DNA of 64,000 nucleotides, taken from the NCBI RefSeq assembly GCF_014337195.1, contig NZ_CP060634.1:124001-188000 (forward strand), written 5' to 3'. The notes beneath the pieces are model-generated. The model saw only the letters and a program-made list of their open reading frames with translations. It made no database searches and was not told the DNA's origin. A program made the translations under genes and the position numbers. The DNA is from Qiania dongpingensis (GTDB lineage: Bacteria > Bacillota > Clostridia > Lachnospirales > Lachnospiraceae). This document shows, in pieces, positions 1-8,549 of the stretch (position 1 is the stretch's first letter; every line of letters begins with the position of its first letter).

Positions 1-1
1 T

Positions 2-49
2 CAACCCGCCGCCCGCACAAAAGGGCATTTCAGACGGGGAGCAGAGTAG
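2..49 (+). CDS. C-terminal tail of an upstream gene (partial)
   Basis: Frame 2 is open from the window edge to a TAG at 47-49. It would encode a short basic tail ending in Arg-Gly-Ala-Glu. The stop falls just before the ribosome site of the next gene (AGGTGG at 48-53), as expected for the last codons of an upstream operon member. In Clostridia and Actinobacteria an FHA-domain gene often precedes this rodA/pbp pair, but too little is visible to identify it. Confidence 0.3.
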   Translation, partial: QPAARTKGHFRRGAE

Positions 50-57
50 GTGGAAAA

Positions 58-1512
58 GTGACGAGTTTAGTGATTCAGGCAACCAAGTATGTGATGATAG
101 TGTTGATTATTCTGTATACATTGTCCACATATCATTATCTTCGGATGAAGACCCATAAGCGCAGGAACCGAGCCTGCGTAATGCAGCTTTTTTGTATGTT
201 CATGCTGCATCTGACCGGATATCTGGCCATCACATTATATACGAATCAGGTGTCCATGGTGACGTTTTATCTGGCTCAGCTGGTTTTCTTCATCTTATAT
301 CTGATGTTTTTCCATATTTTTTACCGGAAAGCGTCCCGGCTTCTGATCAATAATACTTGTATGCTGCTGGCCATAGGCTTTATCATGCTCACCAGGCTGA
401 ATGTGGACCGGGCCGTGCGGCAGTTCATCATAACGGTGGCGGCCGCTGTGGTGGCTATGGCAGTTCCGGTGATCGTGCGGAAGATGCGGTATCTCTGGAG
501 ATTTGGCTGGATTTACGCGGGAATTGGAATCGCAGCCCTTGCGCTGGTACTGGTCTTCAGTATGACTTCCTATGGGGCGAAGCTTTCCTTTAATATCGGA
601 GGGCTGTTTTCACTGCAGCCTTCGGAATTTGTGAAGATTTCCTTTGTATTTTTTGTGGCGTCCATGTTTCAGACCAGTATCAGCTTCAAGCGGGTCTGCG
701 TCACAACTGTGGTCGCGGCTATGCACGTACTAGTCCTTGTGGCCTCCAAGGATCTGGGAGCCGCGCTCATTTATTTCGCTGCCTATCTCCTGATGCTTTT
801 CGTGGCGACGAAAAGCTACTTATATCTGCTGGGAGGGACCATAGCGGGAAGCGGAGCTTCCGTGCTTGCTTATAAGGTTTTCGGCCATGTACGGACACGC
901 GTACAGGTATGGAAGGATCCCTGGGTGGACGCGACCGGCGACGGCTGGCAGATCATCCAGTCTCTGTTTGCCATCGGCAGCGGCGGCTGGCTGGGAGCAG
1001 GGCTTTATCAGGGAATGCCGGAAACTGTGCCGGTCGTCCGGTCTGACTTTATCTTTTCCGCGATCTCTGAGGAATTTGGGGCGATTTTTGCCATTGCGCT
1101 GATTTTGATCTGCTTAAGCTGCCTACTGCAGTTTTTGTGGATTTCCACCTGGATGGACGGAATGTTTTATAAGATCATAGCCTTCGGGCTGGCGGCAGTC
1201 TATGGCGTACAGGTGTTCCTGAATATCGGAGGCGTCATCAAATTTATTCCCTCTACGGGAATTACGCTTCCGTTTGTGAGCTATGGAGGCAGCTCGATCA
1301 TGAGTACTTTCATCATGTTTGGGATTATTCAGGGGCTTTATATTTTGAAACAGGACGAGGTTGATAGAATTGAACAGGAAGAAGAACAGGAACGAAGACG
1401 ACAGGCCGTATACGCGAAGAGATATGGAAAAGGTGCAGAAGGCTCTGGAAAGTCAGGTGAAGGAAGAAGAAGAAATCCTTCAGGTAGAGGAAAGAACCAG
1501 AAAAGTAAATAG
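58..1512 (+). CDS. FtsW/RodA/SpoVE-family (SEDS) peptidoglycan glycosyltransferase
   Basis: SEDS proteins polymerise lipid II glycan strands in the membrane and work with a cognate class B PBP. The 484 residues are mostly hydrophobic. Conserved SEDS pieces include Pro-Ser-Glu-Phe (188-191), the Ser-Lys-Asp-Leu-Gly stretch near 228 and Ser-Tyr-Gly-Gly-Ser-Ser (408-413). The protein is longer than a typical 360-420 residue RodA because about three extra N-terminal membrane helices precede the core and a charged tail of about 45 residues follows it. The GTG start at 58 follows AGGTGG at 48-53. The C-terminal tail is encoded in the same DNA as the N-terminus of the next gene, the transpeptidase partner, so the two are probably translationally coupled. 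The family call is firm; whether it serves elongation, division or sporulation is open. Confidence 0.9.
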   Translation: MTSLVIQATKYVMIVLIILYTLSTYHYLRMKTHKRRNRACVMQLFCMFMLHLTGYLAITLYTNQVSMVTFYLAQLVFFILYLMFFHIFYRKASRLLINNTCMLLAIGFIMLTRLNVDRAVRQFIITVAAAVVAMAVPVIVRKMRYLWRFGWIYAGIGIAALALVLVFSMTSYGAKLSFNIGGLFSLQPSEFVKISFVFFVASMFQTSISFKRVCVTTVVAAMHVLVLVASKDLGAALIYFAAYLLMLFVATKSYLYLLGGTIAGSGASVLAYKVFGHVRTRVQVWKDPWVDATGDGWQIIQSLFAIGSGGWLGAGLYQGMPETVPVVRSDFIFSAISEEFGAIFAIALILICLSCLLQFLWISTWMDGMFYKIIAFGLAAVYGVQVFLNIGGVIKFIPSTGITLPFVSYGGSSIMSTFIMFGIIQGLYILKQDEVDRIEQEEEQERRRQAVYAKRYGKGAEGSGKSGEGRRRNPSGRGKNQKSK

Positions 1513-2920
1513 GGAGATCCGCCTTGCTGGAGTCCTTTTCGTACTGATGTTCATCGCGACCATCGGTTACTTTTCCTATTATGTTACGGCGAAGAGCAGG
1601 GATATCATCAACAGCTCTTATAATGCGAGGCTTGATACATTTTCGGAAAAGATCGTGAGAGGGGAGATTCGCGGGAGCGGCGGAGAGGTGCTGGCTAAAA
1701 CAGTGGAAGATGAAGAGGGAAATGAAACGAGAAATTATCCTTATGAGAACCTGTTTGCCCATGTGGTCGGATATTCCGCGTCAGGAAAGACTGGACTGGA
1801 GTCGTCGGCGAACCAGTATCTTCTCACTTCCCACCTCAATGTTATCGACCAGGTGAACAATGAACTGTCTGAGGTGAAGAGCCCCGCGGATAATGTGGTG
1901 ACTACTCTTGACCCGTATCTGCAGCAGCTGGCATATGATGCATTAGGAGATTATAAGGGAGCCTGTGTGATCCTGGAGCCCAGTACCGGAAAAATACTGG
2001 CGATGGTATCAAAGCCGGACTATAATCCAAATACGATATCCGCGGACTGGGAGTCTTTGATCTCGGAAGAGAATCAGGACGCGAACCTATTGAATCGGGC
2101 GACCCAGGGGCTTTATCCGCCTGGCTCCACGTTTAAGCTTTTGACTACTCTGGAATATATCCGGGAGTACCCGGATACCTGGGAAAACTATCAGTTTGAC
2201 TGTGAAGGTACACTTCCCTATGGGGACGCGGTCATGAGCTGTTATGACAACCATGTACACGGCCATCTGAATCTGCGTCTGTCCTTGGCAAACTCCTGTA
2301 ACTGTTCTTTTGCTACCGTCGGACAGCAGTTAAACCTGGATAGTTTCCATGCACTTTGCGACAGCTTCCTGTTCAATACGGAGCTTCCGCTGTCCATGGA
2401 GTATAAAGAGAGTTCCTTTGTCATGGACGGCACCTCAGGCCTGGCCGAGCGGGTGCAGACCTCCATCGGGCAGGGAAGGACCATGATATCCCCTATTCAT
2501 AACGCGATGATTACGTCCGCGATCGCCAACGGAGGGACCATGATGTCGCCGTATTTGATCGACCGAGTGGAAAGCTCCGATGGCAAAATCGTCAAGCAGT
2601 TCATGCCCTCGTCTTATGGTAAGCTTTTATCTGCCTCAGAGGCGGAAACTCTTACAGATTTTATGGTAGCTGTGGTAAATGAAGGGACCAGTCCTTCACT
2701 GAAGTCGGACAGCTATCAGGTAGCCGGAAAGACTGGCTCTGCGGAATTTAATTCCAATAAAGAAGACAGTCATGCCTGGTTTGTCGGATTTGCTCCTGCG
2801 GAAAATCCGGAAATCGTCATCAGTATCATCTATGAGAATGGAGGGTTAGGCGGTTCTGTGGCTACAAAAGGCGCCAAAGCACTTTTTGAAGGATATTTCT
2901 CCAAAAAAAACGGACAATGA
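1370..2920 (+). CDS. Class B penicillin-binding protein (D,D-transpeptidase)
   Basis: It cross-links peptidoglycan as the partner of the preceding SEDS polymerase. The transpeptidase motifs are all visible: Ser-Thr-Phe-Lys (S253 nucleophile to K256), Ser-Cys-Asn (309-311) and Lys-Thr-Gly (454-456). A charged cytoplasmic N-terminus leads into one membrane anchor near residues 50-70. The start is uncertain. TTG at 1370 has GAGG nine bases upstream. TTG at 1361 has that purine run immediately adjacent. ATG at 1424 would also be possible. Any of these overlaps the upstream gene out of frame by 89-152 bases. At about 516 residues it matches the FHA-RodA-PbpA type operon PBPs. The family call is firm. 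Confidence 0.9.
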   Translation: MNRKKNRNEDDRPYTRRDMEKVQKALESQVKEEEEILQVEERTRKVNREIRLAGVLFVLMFIATIGYFSYYVTAKSRDIINSSYNARLDTFSEKIVRGEIRGSGGEVLAKTVEDEEGNETRNYPYENLFAHVVGYSASGKTGLESSANQYLLTSHLNVIDQVNNELSEVKSPADNVVTTLDPYLQQLAYDALGDYKGACVILEPSTGKILAMVSKPDYNPNTISADWESLISEENQDANLLNRATQGLYPPGSTFKLLTTLEYIREYPDTWENYQFDCEGTLPYGDAVMSCYDNHVHGHLNLRLSLANSCNCSFATVGQQLNLDSFHALCDSFLFNTELPLSMEYKESSFVMDGTSGLAERVQTSIGQGRTMISPIHNAMITSAIANGGTMMSPYLIDRVESSDGKIVKQFMPSSYGKLLSASEAETLTDFMVAVVNEGTSPSLKSDSYQVAGKTGSAEFNSNKEDSHAWFVGFAPAENPEIVISIIYENGGLGGSVATKGAKALFEGYFSKKNGQ

Positions 2921-2940
2921 TCACATGACAGCGGCGGCCC

Positions 2941-2969
2941 TTGCACCTGTTTGCAAAATGGGGTATAAT
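2941..2969 (+). promoter_or_regulatory. Sigma-A type promoter for the Nudix gene
   Basis: TTGCAC at 2941-2946 is followed by a 17-base spacer and a perfect TATAAT at 2964-2969. The Nudix start codon lies 41 bases downstream. This begins a new transcription unit after the PBP gene, which stops at 2920. Confidence 0.7.
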
Positions 2970-3009
2970 CTCGTTAGAGTCAGACACACCAAGACCAGGA
3001 GGGATTGCA

Positions 3010-3462
3010 ATGATCGAAGCAACGAGCTGTGGCGGTGTGGTTATATTTCGCGGCAAAATTCTTGTCCTTTATAAGAATTATAAGAATAAATACGAGGGCT
3101 GGGTATTGCCGAAGGGAACTGTAGAAGCAGGAGAATCCTATGAGGAGACGGCGCTGCGCGAAGTGAAAGAGGAAACGGGCGTTCAGGCATCCATTGTCAA
3201 ATATATTGGGAAAAGCCAATATTCGTTCAACATTCCGCAGGATACTGTGGAAAAGGACGTGCATTGGTATCTGATGATGGCGGACAGCTATTACAGTAAA
3301 CCACAACGGGAGGAATATTTCCTGGATTCCGGATATTATAAATTTTATGAAGCTTATCATCTCTTGAAATTTCAAAATGAAAAGCAGATTATGGAAAAAG
3401 CCTATCATGAGTATCTGGATCTGAAGAAAAGGAACCTCTGGAGCAGCAAAAGGAATGTTTAG
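3010..3462 (+). CDS. Nudix family hydrolase
   Basis: Nudix proteins hydrolyse nucleoside diphosphates linked to another moiety. The Nudix box is complete at residues 36-58: Gly36, Glu42, then Arg-Glu-Val-Lys-Glu-Glu-Thr-Gly-Val, matching GX5EX7REUXEEXGU. The 150-residue length suits a single-domain enzyme. ATG at 3010 is chosen because AGGAGGG lies at 2997-3003; an upstream in-frame ATG at 2941 would sit on the promoter. The gene has its own promoter and a hairpin after it, so it is monocistronic. The substrate (diadenosine polyphosphate, oxidised nucleotide or other) cannot be read from the sequence. Confidence 0.88.
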   Translation: MIEATSCGGVVIFRGKILVLYKNYKNKYEGWVLPKGTVEAGESYEETALREVKEETGVQASIVKYIGKSQYSFNIPQDTVEKDVHWYLMMADSYYSKPQREEYFLDSGYYKFYEAYHLLKFQNEKQIMEKAYHEYLDLKKRNLWSSKRNV

Positions 3463-3483
3463 ACGAAAATAGAACACAATAGA

Positions 3484-3515
3484 GAAGAGGATGTGGGAGC
3501 ATCCTCTTCATTCCT
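3484..3515 (+). terminator. Hairpin terminator after the Nudix gene
   Basis: A perfect 10-bp stem (3484-3493 with 3500-3509) closes a 6-base loop. Only a broken T-run follows, so termination strength is uncertain. Confidence 0.55.
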
Positions 3516-3584
3516 TTGTGGGAAAAGAGAGCTTCGCAGGTTTGCCCACATTAATTTTTTATGGATATTCAAAGGAGGGACTTT

Positions 3585-5108
3585 ATGGAAGCCAAAGAAG
3601 CAGAAGAAAATAAGGGAGATGAGTTTTCAGGATTCCTAGAGAGGTGGAATGCCCTTCAGACTGCCCTCACTCTTTTTGATTGGGACAATGAGACTCTGGC
3701 GCCGCCGGAAGCGGCGGACCGGACCGCGAAGGTTGTAGGAACGTTATCCGCCGATTACCAGGAGCTTCTTGTGAGGGAAGAAACCGGAAAGCTTTTAGAG
3801 AAGGAGAAAAAAAAGGAGGGGCTTTCGGAAATTCAGAGGGCTGTGCTGAAATCTCTGGAACGGGAGCGGGAGAAGCTGTCTGTTATCCCGCCGGATGAAT
3901 ACCGCCGTTTTTCGGAGCTTACGGCTGTGTCTGTCAGCAAATGGAGCCAGGCAAAGAAAAGCGGTGACTTTAAAATATTTGCACCGGTTTTGTCTGAGAT
4001 CGTGGATACGAGAAAACGGTTTGCGTCATATCGGAAAAAAGAGGGTGAAAACCTTTATGACATTCTTCTTTCAGACTATGAAGAAAGATTTACGATGGAA
4101 ATCCTGGATGACTTTTTTGATCAGGTGAAAGCAGAAGTCGTTCCGCTTGTGAAGGCTGTTACAGAAAAAAGCAAGAAGGAGCCTGTGGAATCGGGATTCC
4201 TTTTTCAAACCTATGATATAAAAAAACAAAAGAATTGGAACAGATGGCTGGCGGCTTATCTGGGATTTGACTTTTCCAGGGGCGTGTTTGCGGAAAGTGA
4301 ACACCCGTTTACGACCAGTCTTCATAAAGACGATGTGCGGATCACGACGCATTATTATGAAGATAATCTGGAGAGCGCCATTTTTTCCACGATACATGAG
4401 ACGGGACACGCGATATACGAACAGGGGAACGGCGACGAAGTGACGCAGACCCCGGTCATGGGAGGAACCTGCGGTGTACATGAGTCACAGTCCAGGTTTT
4501 ATGAAAACATCCTGGGAAGAAGCAAGGCGTTTTGGGAACCAATCTATGGAAGATTACAGAATCAGTTTCCGGATCAGCTAAAAGACGTATCCTTAAATCA
4601 GTTTCTGCGGGCGATAAACCGTGCAGAGCCGGGGCTTATCCGGACTGAGGCCGATGAACTTACCTATTGTCTCCATATCATCGTCCGGTATGAACTGGAG
4701 AAGAAGCTGATTGACGGAAGCCTTTCGGTGGAGCAGCTGCCGGAGGAATGGGAACGGCTCTACGAAGAATATCTGGGACTGAAGCCGAGTAACCCTACAG
4801 AAGGGGTGCTCCAGGATATCCACTGGGCCATGGGAGAATTCGGCTATTTTCCTTCTTATGCCCTGGGAAATGCCATGGCTTCCCAAATATATCATCAGAT
4901 GTCAAAGGAATTGGATGTGGAAAGCCTGTTAAAGAACAGCGGCCTGGCACAGATCACCGGGTATCTGAATCAACACATCCACAGGTTTGGCGCGGCCAGA
5001 AACATGGGTGAGGTGCTGCAGGATATGACAGGCGAGCCTTTCAATCCTCATTACTATATCGCCTATTTGAAGCACAAGTATTCGGCACTTTATGGATTGG
5101 AACAGTAG
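3585..5108 (+). CDS. M32 family metallo-carboxypeptidase (thermostable carboxypeptidase 1-like)
   Basis: M32 enzymes are cytosolic zinc carboxypeptidases that trim C-terminal residues from peptides. The zinc motif His-Glu-Thr-Gly-His is at 271-275. The family-specific His-Glu-Ser-Gln-Ser-Arg block lies about 30 residues later. The 507-residue length is normal. ATG at 3585 is preferred over the in-frame ATG at 3561 because AAAGGAGGG (3571-3579) sits directly upstream of the former and inside the latter. The gene appears to be a stand-alone unit, followed by an MBL-fold gene about 75 bases later. Confidence 0.92.
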   Translation: MEAKEAEENKGDEFSGFLERWNALQTALTLFDWDNETLAPPEAADRTAKVVGTLSADYQELLVREETGKLLEKEKKKEGLSEIQRAVLKSLEREREKLSVIPPDEYRRFSELTAVSVSKWSQAKKSGDFKIFAPVLSEIVDTRKRFASYRKKEGENLYDILLSDYEERFTMEILDDFFDQVKAEVVPLVKAVTEKSKKEPVESGFLFQTYDIKKQKNWNRWLAAYLGFDFSRGVFAESEHPFTTSLHKDDVRITTHYYEDNLESAIFSTIHETGHAIYEQGNGDEVTQTPVMGGTCGVHESQSRFYENILGRSKAFWEPIYGRLQNQFPDQLKDVSLNQFLRAINRAEPGLIRTEADELTYCLHIIVRYELEKKLIDGSLSVEQLPEEWERLYEEYLGLKPSNPTEGVLQDIHWAMGEFGYFPSYALGNAMASQIYHQMSKELDVESLLKNSGLAQITGYLNQHIHRFGAARNMGEVLQDMTGEPFNPHYYIAYLKHKYSALYGLEQ

Positions 5109-5183
5109 ATCATCGGGCATTCACACGGCCTGCGCGCGAAGCGGCGGGCCGCCGTCTCCGCCCACAGTGAAAGGAGGTTTTGT

Positions 5184-5912
5184 ATGAAAATTACATATAT
5201 CCATCACAGCAGCTTCTCCATTGAATTTCCCAACGCTGTCTTTTTGTTTGATTATTATGCGGGAGAGCTTCCGGAATTTCCCAGGGAAAAGGATATTTTT
5301 GTTTTAGCAAGCCATAAACACGACGATCATTTCCGGGTGTCGGTGCTGTCCCTGGCTGAAATCTATCCGAATATCCATTTTCTCCTGTCGAAGGATATCC
5401 GGATGAGCCGCGCCTATCTGGAAAGGATAAAGGTTCCGGCTTCGGCGTATGATAAGATTTCTTACATTGGAAAGAACGCTTCGGCGGAATTTATAGTGGG
5501 CGGCAGCGTTCTCCAGGTGGAGACACTGGCCTCCACAGACGAGGGTGTGGCCTTTCTTCTGTCCTATGAAGGAAAAAGCCTGTACCATGCGGGAGATCTG
5601 AACTGGTGGACCTGGATTGGAGAGACAGAGGCAGAATATGAAGATATGACCAGGCGGTTCCAGACTGAGATTCAGAAAATGGACGGAAGACATTTTGATG
5701 CTGCCTTTGTTCCGCTGGATCCCAGGCAGGAAGAACGATATTGGTGGGGATTTGACTATTTCATGAGGAAGACAGATACGGATGTTGTATTTCCCATGCA
5801 TTTTCAAATGGATTATACGGTGATGGACCGTCTGCTGGAAGAGCCGGTCTCCGAGCCATACCGGGGTAAGATAAAGCGAATCAGAAAAGAAGGAGAGACG
5901 TTTTCCTGTTGA
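5184..5912 (+). CDS. MBL-fold metallohydrolase (UlaG-like)
   Basis: The protein carries the metallo-beta-lactamase metal motif His-Lys-His-Asp-Asp-His (H44, H46, D48, H49), plus later single metal ligands in the 'HAGDLN' and 'PMHF' segments. The 242-residue length and the start resemble the small UlaG/YtkL-type branch, which includes lactonases and phosphodiesterases. ATG at 5184 follows AAAGGAGG with good spacing. It may be cotranscribed with the M32 gene. The 75-base gap between them holds a GC-rich palindrome. The natural substrate is unknown. Confidence 0.82.
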   Translation: MKITYIHHSSFSIEFPNAVFLFDYYAGELPEFPREKDIFVLASHKHDDHFRVSVLSLAEIYPNIHFLLSKDIRMSRAYLERIKVPASAYDKISYIGKNASAEFIVGGSVLQVETLASTDEGVAFLLSYEGKSLYHAGDLNWWTWIGETEAEYEDMTRRFQTEIQKMDGRHFDAAFVPLDPRQEERYWWGFDYFMRKTDTDVVFPMHFQMDYTVMDRLLEEPVSEPYRGKIKRIRKEGETFSC

Positions 5913-5968
5913 ACTTTAGCTGGTTTCCTGTTATAATGACTTCTGCAGGGAAGGGCAGGAAGCCAGCT
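5909..5968 (+). promoter_or_regulatory. Promoter with an overlapping inverted repeat, upstream of the adhesin gene
   Basis: TTGAAC (5909-5914), a 17-base spacer and TATAAT (5932-5937) form a near-consensus promoter starting on the stop codon of the MBL gene. A 13-base arm inside the spacer (5918-5930) is repeated inverted at 5956-5968 with one mismatch. The arms could be an operator or an RNA hairpin that ends the preceding transcript. The promoter gives the adhesin mRNA a leader of about 200 bases. Confidence 0.6.
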
Positions 5969-6147
5969 TATTCTTTGCACATCAGTTATTTCATGACCGG
6001 TTCTGGTCAATAGTTTCCATATCATATTAAAAAATCAATAGAGTGAATACCAAAGAGAAGCAAATTTAAATTATAAAGGAGGGGAAGGTCTGTTATTAAG
6101 TTTGCTTCCTGTCCGTCCAAAAACCATTATATGAGAGGACGGATTAT

Positions 6148-8283
6148 ATGAAAAGAAAAATAAGCAGAACTATTTTGTACCTGTTTATAGGATTGACAGC
6201 TATTTGTTCTGTGACAAAGGCAGAGGAGGTTTCTGTATCCGGGTTTTTAAAAATTCCCTTTGAAAAGATGTATCTGGTGATCAACGATACCAGCAATGTG
6301 ATTCAGGCGTATCAGGACACCTCGGACGGGGCGGTGGCGTACTGTTTAAACAGTACGCTCCAGAGTCCCGACGGGAACCAGTCCTATGGAGGCGCCGGAG
6401 GCGGTGGACGGATAAGCGGAAAAGGAATAGAAGCCATACGGAATGTCATAGCCGACGGTTATCCATTGAATACCAGATATTGGCTGAGTAAGGGGATTCC
6501 CGAAGAGGCGCAGCGGCAGGCGACACAATTGGCCATATGGTCGGTGCTGGCCTCCATGCGCGAGGATGGCAGTGATTACGACTATTTTGCTTACGAAAAA
6601 GCCTCCCCCATAAATCTGGAGGGAGTGGATGCAGCCTCCATGTTCCGCACACTGGCCGGAAATGCCATCTATGGAAACCGTATAAAGAGATATCTTTCTA
6701 TCAGCATTACAGGCGTTTCTGCGAGCCGGAGTGAAGAAGAGATTGTCGTCAGTTTTTCTGTTTTCGCGGAAAATATGGACGCCTGTACCATATCGGCAGA
6801 GGGCCTGGAAGAAGGGAGTGAGATCAAGCTGGACGGAGAAATCTTGTCCGAAAATTCCTGGAGTACGGAAACAGAGCTCACGGACCGAAGGACGTATTCT
6901 TTGAGCTTTCCCTGGAAAGGAAACGGTAAAAAACAACTGATTCTGAAGGCGACAGGATATGCGGGGGACGGTAACCAGGTGTCGGTGTTCGAACCGGCAG
7001 ACAGTGCTTATCAAACGATGGGAAAGGTAGAAAAGATAGGAACAGCAGAAATAAAGCATGCAGAAAATGGGATCAAGCTGCCGGAGGAGCCGGGAAAAAT
7101 CCAGGTCAAAAAGTATGACGGGGAAACGAATGAACCGCTGGCCGGCGTTCGTTTCGGCGTGTTTCCCTTGAATGCTCCTGCAGATTCTGACCCCATATGC
7201 GAATTTTTCACCGGAAATGATGGAATAGGTATGAGCGGCTATCTGGCCGACGGCAGCTATGAAATAAGGGAGACTGAGGTCCCGGAAGGATATATAAGGA
7301 CGCAGGAGCCAAAAACTGTCATAGTGCGGGCGGGACAGATCGTGGACAGTACCTGGGAAAATCTTCCGGCAAAGGGAGCCCTGTCCTTAAAAAAACGCTC
7401 TTCAAAGGAGGGAGAGCTTTTTGGAGACGCTTCGTTGGCCGGCGCGGTCTATGAGGTCTATTTTCTTTCCGGCCAGGCAGAAAACGGCGAACGAGAGCGT
7501 ATTCTGATGGGACAGATTGTCACCGATGAGAAGGGAGAAGGGGCACTCGGCGGTCTTCCACTTGGAGACTATATAGTGACAGAGGCTGCTCCGCCGAAAG
7601 GATACTGGAAGAATCCGGAGGAATATGAGGCAGCGCTTCAATATCAGGATGATACGACGCCTGTCGTAGAGGTTATGATTGAGGCAGAGGACGAAATGAT
7701 CAGACGGCCGGTCATCCTAAAAAAATATGGAGATGCGGGAAAGGAGCTCCCTCTTCCTCACGCAGGTTTTTCATTTTATTTAAAGTCATCTTTGGTACGA
7801 AAGGAGGGGGAATATGATTGGGAGAAGGCAGAGCCGGTCGTGATCGGAGGCCTGGGAGAGACGATTCTCTATACAGATTCCAATGGGAAACTAGAAACGG
7901 TGCCGCTTCCTTATGGTGTATATCTGGTCCGCGAAACAGACGTTCCGGAAGGATATGAACCATGTGATGAACTGGAGGTACAGATTGAAGGGGAGTCAAA
8001 AGGGGAGCTGGTAATCACGGCAATAAATAAAAAGAGTCCGGAAGAACCAGAGGAAGAAACGACGGCTTGTGCAGAAACGACGGTTCAGGAAAAGGCGGAG
8101 ACATCAGAAGTTCAAAAGGAACCGACGACTGAGGAGAAGACAGAAAGAGAGACGGTACAGACTACGGCATCTCCGGAAACAGGAGACCGCCAAAATGGAG
8201 GTATTTGGTTCTTGATATTGGGGAGTACATTTTCTATCATATTGTTGTTTGTGTGTTTATGGGCGAACAGAAGGAGGGGATAG
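6148..8283 (+). CDS. Sortase-anchored adhesin with thioester domain and SpaA/Cna-B domains
   Basis: This is a surface protein of 711 residues with a signal peptide (1 to about 25). The N-terminal domain has a Tyr-Cys-Leu-Asn motif (Cys66) and a Thr-Gln-Leu-Ala-Ile-Trp motif (Gln127). This Cys-Gln pair is typical of Gram-positive thioester domains, which attach covalently to host or surface amines. Three SpaA/Cna-B type domains follow (roughly 313-395, 400-510, 520-620), each starting with a Lys-Lys strand and ending with an E-box such as Arg-Glu-Thr-Glu-Val-Pro-Glu-Gly-Tyr. These usually form internal Lys-Asn isopeptide bonds. A Thr/Glu-rich stalk leads to a Ser-Pro-Glu-Thr-Gly-Asp sorting motif, a membrane helix and Arg-Arg-Arg. 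AGAGGA at 6134-6139 serves the ATG at 6148. No sortase gene is in the window. Confidence 0.85.
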   Translation: MKRKISRTILYLFIGLTAICSVTKAEEVSVSGFLKIPFEKMYLVINDTSNVIQAYQDTSDGAVAYCLNSTLQSPDGNQSYGGAGGGGRISGKGIEAIRNVIADGYPLNTRYWLSKGIPEEAQRQATQLAIWSVLASMREDGSDYDYFAYEKASPINLEGVDAASMFRTLAGNAIYGNRIKRYLSISITGVSASRSEEEIVVSFSVFAENMDACTISAEGLEEGSEIKLDGEILSENSWSTETELTDRRTYSLSFPWKGNGKKQLILKATGYAGDGNQVSVFEPADSAYQTMGKVEKIGTAEIKHAENGIKLPEEPGKIQVKKYDGETNEPLAGVRFGVFPLNAPADSDPICEFFTGNDGIGMSGYLADGSYEIRETEVPEGYIRTQEPKTVIVRAGQIVDSTWENLPAKGALSLKKRSSKEGELFGDASLAGAVYEVYFLSGQAENGERERILMGQIVTDEKGEGALGGLPLGDYIVTEAAPPKGYWKNPEEYEAALQYQDDTTPVVEVMIEAEDEMIRRPVILKKYGDAGKELPLPHAGFSFYLKSSLVRKEGEYDWEKAEPVVIGGLGETILYTDSNGKLETVPLPYGVYLVRETDVPEGYEPCDELEVQIEGESKGELVITAINKKSPEEPEEETTACAETTVQEKAETSEVQKEPTTEEKTERETVQTTASPETGDRQNGGIWFLILGSTFSIILLFVCLWANRRRG

Positions 8284-8338
8284 AAAAGGCCGGGATTTAT
8301 CAAATAGCAATTTTGGATAAGTCAAAAGGGTAAAAAGG

Positions 8339-8347
8339 TGTTATAAT
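8339..8347 (+). promoter_or_regulatory. Extended -10 promoter for the riboswitch-controlled chelatase/ECF operon
   Basis: TGT followed by TATAAT (8342-8347) gives a TGn-extended -10 element. No good -35 is seen at normal spacing. It lies just upstream of the cobalamin aptamer, where the operon promoter should be. Confidence 0.5.
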
Positions 8348-8355
8348 AAAAAAAT

Positions 8356-8515
8356 ATGACATGTTTGTAACAAACAGAATAATGAACGGGGAATCCGGTG
8401 AAAATCCGGGACAGTCACCTCTACTGTAACGCAGACGAAAAGGCGGAGACCATTGGCAGATTTGCTGAGAAGGGCCTTGGAGGAAGAAGCGAAGTCAGGA
8501 TATCCGTTTCCAGAT
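8356..8515 (+). promoter_or_regulatory. Cobalamin riboswitch 1
   Basis: The conserved core is visible: GGGAA at 8389-8393, then the CCGGTGAAAATCCGGGACAG segment and CTACTGTAAC at 8422-8431. The 3' B12 box is present in degenerate form as AAGTCAGGA (8492-8500). This box matches consensus less well than that of the second riboswitch in the window, so it may belong to a different cobalamin-riboswitch subclass. It controls the operon starting at 8609, and the terminator that follows suggests transcriptional attenuation by bound cobalamin. Confidence 0.9.
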
Positions 8516-8549
8516 ATTTCCGGGATGAGGGGATTGGTTATTTTTTAGT

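Noticed and set aside
1361..1512. Frameshift or sequencing error as cause of the SEDS/PBP overlap
   Set aside because: Both proteins are complete in their core domains and the overlap covers only tails, so no frameshift is needed.
5109..5183. GC-rich palindromic stretch similar to the GGATATCCACACGGCCCGCGCG core of the dispersed repeat
   Set aside because: Only about 15 bases match (CACACGGCC-GCGCGC) and neither repeat edge is present, so it is not counted as a fourth copy.
6131..6151. Six-codon open frame ending on the adhesin start codon
   Set aside because: Too short to judge; it may be chance, and the AGAGGA in it serves the adhesin start.
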